DNA from: an uncultured Azospirillum sp. | GTDB taxonomy: Bacteria; Pseudomonadota; Alphaproteobacteria; RF32; CAG-239 | Assembly (NCBI GenBank): GCA_947383875.1 | Contig: CANDEX010000039.1 | Location: 1 to 14,065 of the forward strand | DNA length: 14,065 nucleotides | Reading direction: 5' to 3' | In this document: piece by piece, positions 13,636 to 14,065 of the stretch | Layout: each line of letters opens with the position of its first letter | Numbering within the stretch: the stretch's first letter is position 1 | The notes under the pieces: generated by a model | Told to the model about the DNA's origin: nothing | Seen by the model: only the letters and a program-made list of their open reading frames with translations | The model's database searches: none | Program-made: the position numbers and the translations under genes

Positions 13636-13749
13636 CTGGTAACTAGAGCAATTTTACGCTGTCGAGAAAATGCTCATGTACTATTATGTACACTCCGCTT
13701 TTCTCGCAGCTGGAAATTACTCTATTTACGCACGCTATCCGAGTTTTTT
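13621..13749. repeat. Long imperfect palindrome overlapping the rlmN 3' end
   Basis: A single imperfect hairpin of about 129 nt with nearly colinear pairing: 13621-13630 with 13740-13749 (AAAAAACTCG/CGAGTTTTTT), 13633-13636 with 13734-13737, 13639-13642 with 13726-13729, 13644-13648 with 13720-13724, 13650-13654 with 13714-13718, 13658-13661 with 13707-13710, 13663-13670 with 13699-13706 (CGAGAAAA/TTTTCTCG), 13672-13673 with 13697-13698, and 13677-13681 with 13688-13692 around a TATTAT loop. That is about 47 paired bases per arm, broken by small bulges. The outer arm lies in the rlmN coding end, and the right arm ends in six T. It could be a bidirectional terminator, a palindromic mobile element, or a structured RNA. 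Confidence 0.75.
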
Positions 13750-13787
13750 GTAATTTTTATACATTGAAAAAATTAGCGACGTAGCAT

Positions 13788-13835
13788 AGCCCTTTACTGT
13801 GTTTTTAATATGTTTCCTTTTTAGGGGGCTTTTTT
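13788..13835 (+). terminator. Possible intrinsic terminator downstream of rlmN
   Basis: AGCCCTTTA (13788-13796) can pair with TAGGGGGCT (13822-13830) over 9 bp including two G-U pairs, followed by TTTTT. The 25-nt loop is longer than usual. It would be a second stop signal behind the long palindrome. Confidence 0.4.
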
Positions 13836-13859
13836 CTTTCTTCATTCATATTTTTTGAT

Positions 13860-13879
13860 TTATATAACCGGCTATATAA
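13860..13879. promoter_or_regulatory. Near-perfect 20-bp palindrome (possible operator)
   Basis: TTATATA (13860-13866) and TATATAA (13873-13879) flank ACCGGC; all but one of the ten symmetric pairs match. It sits about 115 bp upstream of the consensus -10 box at 13994, in DNA without genes, so it may be a dimeric regulator site. The A/T arms make chance occurrence a real alternative. Confidence 0.3.
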
Positions 13880-13921
13880 GAGGTGTAGCTTGTTTTATTC
13901 TCCAAGTTATATTTTTCAATT

Positions 13922-13959
13922 TTTTTGTGAAGAATATACCTTATTGTGTGTCACAAAAA
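13922..13959. promoter_or_regulatory. Inverted repeat TTTTTGTGA-N20-TCACAAAAA
   Basis: Arms at 13922-13930 and 13951-13959 are perfect 9-bp inverted copies. A second dyad TTGTG-TGT-CACAA (13944-13956) overlaps the right arm. The centres lie roughly 55-65 bp upstream of the predicted start of the 13994 promoter, a usual position for an activator. The half-site TGTGA resembles CRP-type half-sites, but the spacing is not that of a standard CRP box. Confidence 0.3.
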
Positions 13960-13971
13960 TTTCATAAAAAA

Positions 13972-13999
13972 GTTAATGTATTTTTAGTGAAAGTATAAT
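13972..13999 (+). promoter_or_regulatory. Promoter for a gene starting at the right edge
   Basis: An exact TATAAT is at 13994-13999, with only a weak -35 candidate (GTTAAT, 13972-13977, 16-bp spacer). A leader of about 58 nt would lead to AGGGAG (14051-14056). With seven intervening bases, an ATG could begin at 14064, where the window ends in AT. The weak -35 would suit activator control. Confidence 0.45.
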
Positions 14000-14050
14000 A
14001 ATATTAAATCAGGATGTTTTTTTAGTCCGTTTAATTTTAATCTTTTTACT

Positions 14051-14056
14051 AGGGAG
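14051..14056 (+). promoter_or_regulatory. Shine-Dalgarno site of a gene cut by the right edge
   Basis: AGGGAG is well placed for a start codon beginning at 14064 (the last two bases are AT). The ATG at 14057 directly touches it and is too close to be used; the GTG at 14061 is only 4 nt away. The encoded protein is not in the window. Confidence 0.45.
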
Positions 14057-14065
14057 ATGTGTGAT

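Noticed and set aside
13621..13749. Integron attC site
   Set aside because: Length and imperfect symmetry fit, but the outer ends lack the RYYYAAC / GTTRRRY core sites and no integrase or cassette-like ORF is nearby.
13621..13749. tRNA or tmRNA
   Set aside because: The pairing is one long rod rather than a cloverleaf, and no GTTCRANNC T-arm or CCA end is seen.
1..14065. CRISPR array, phage or insertion-sequence genes
   Set aside because: No regularly spaced direct repeats, transposase, integrase or phage structural protein is visible; every large ORF is accounted for by a chromosomal gene.

Overview
The window looks like the chromosome of a low-to-moderate GC alphaproteobacterium. Three things point there: the order DUF3576 lipoprotein - leuS - lptE - holA, an LptE mature N-terminus reading CGFEPLY, and an IalB-family periplasmic protein. 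The AT-rich intergenic DNA and a Clostridia-like LeuS would fit a gut or host-associated lineage, but that placement is inference. No phage genes, transposases, CRISPR array, tRNA or rRNA were seen.

Layout. 1-22: intrinsic terminator of a gene left of the window. 80-4953 (minus strand): rsmB, a ketopantoate-reductase-like protein, a polytopic MraY/WecA-like protein and a TPR protein, closed by a strong terminator at 80-110. The first two genes abut (TAA then ATG). The last two are 5 bp apart and appear to have their own promoter. 5094-9678 (plus strand): DUF3576 lipoprotein, leuS, lptE and holA, tightly packed and ending in a bidirectional terminator. 9717-9932 (minus): small DUF378 membrane protein. 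9982-10713 (plus): SAM-dependent methyltransferase, overlapping tail to tail with the CCA-adding-enzyme gene at 10710-11951 (minus). 12057-13635 (plus): IalB-family protein coupled to rlmN. 13636-14065: AT-rich non-coding DNA with a very long imperfect palindrome, a likely terminator, two dyads, a promoter with a consensus -10 box, and a Shine-Dalgarno site for a gene starting at the right edge.

Most genes are housekeeping: rRNA modification (rsmB, rlmN), tRNA charging and maturation (leuS, cca), DNA replication (holA) and outer-membrane LPS export (lptE).

Three parts are unusual. First, the minus-strand cluster downstream of rsmB holds two proteins that keep the fold of known enzymes (PanE and MraY/WecA) but have lost the key catalytic residues, plus a cytosolic TPR protein with a TolB/CsgG-like N-terminus. 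This is the best candidate here for an undescribed, lineage-restricted module. Second, LeuS has the Firmicutes/Clostridia architecture while sitting in the conserved alphaproteobacterial slot, which suggests in-place gene replacement. Third, a palindrome of about 129 nt starts inside the last codons of rlmN.
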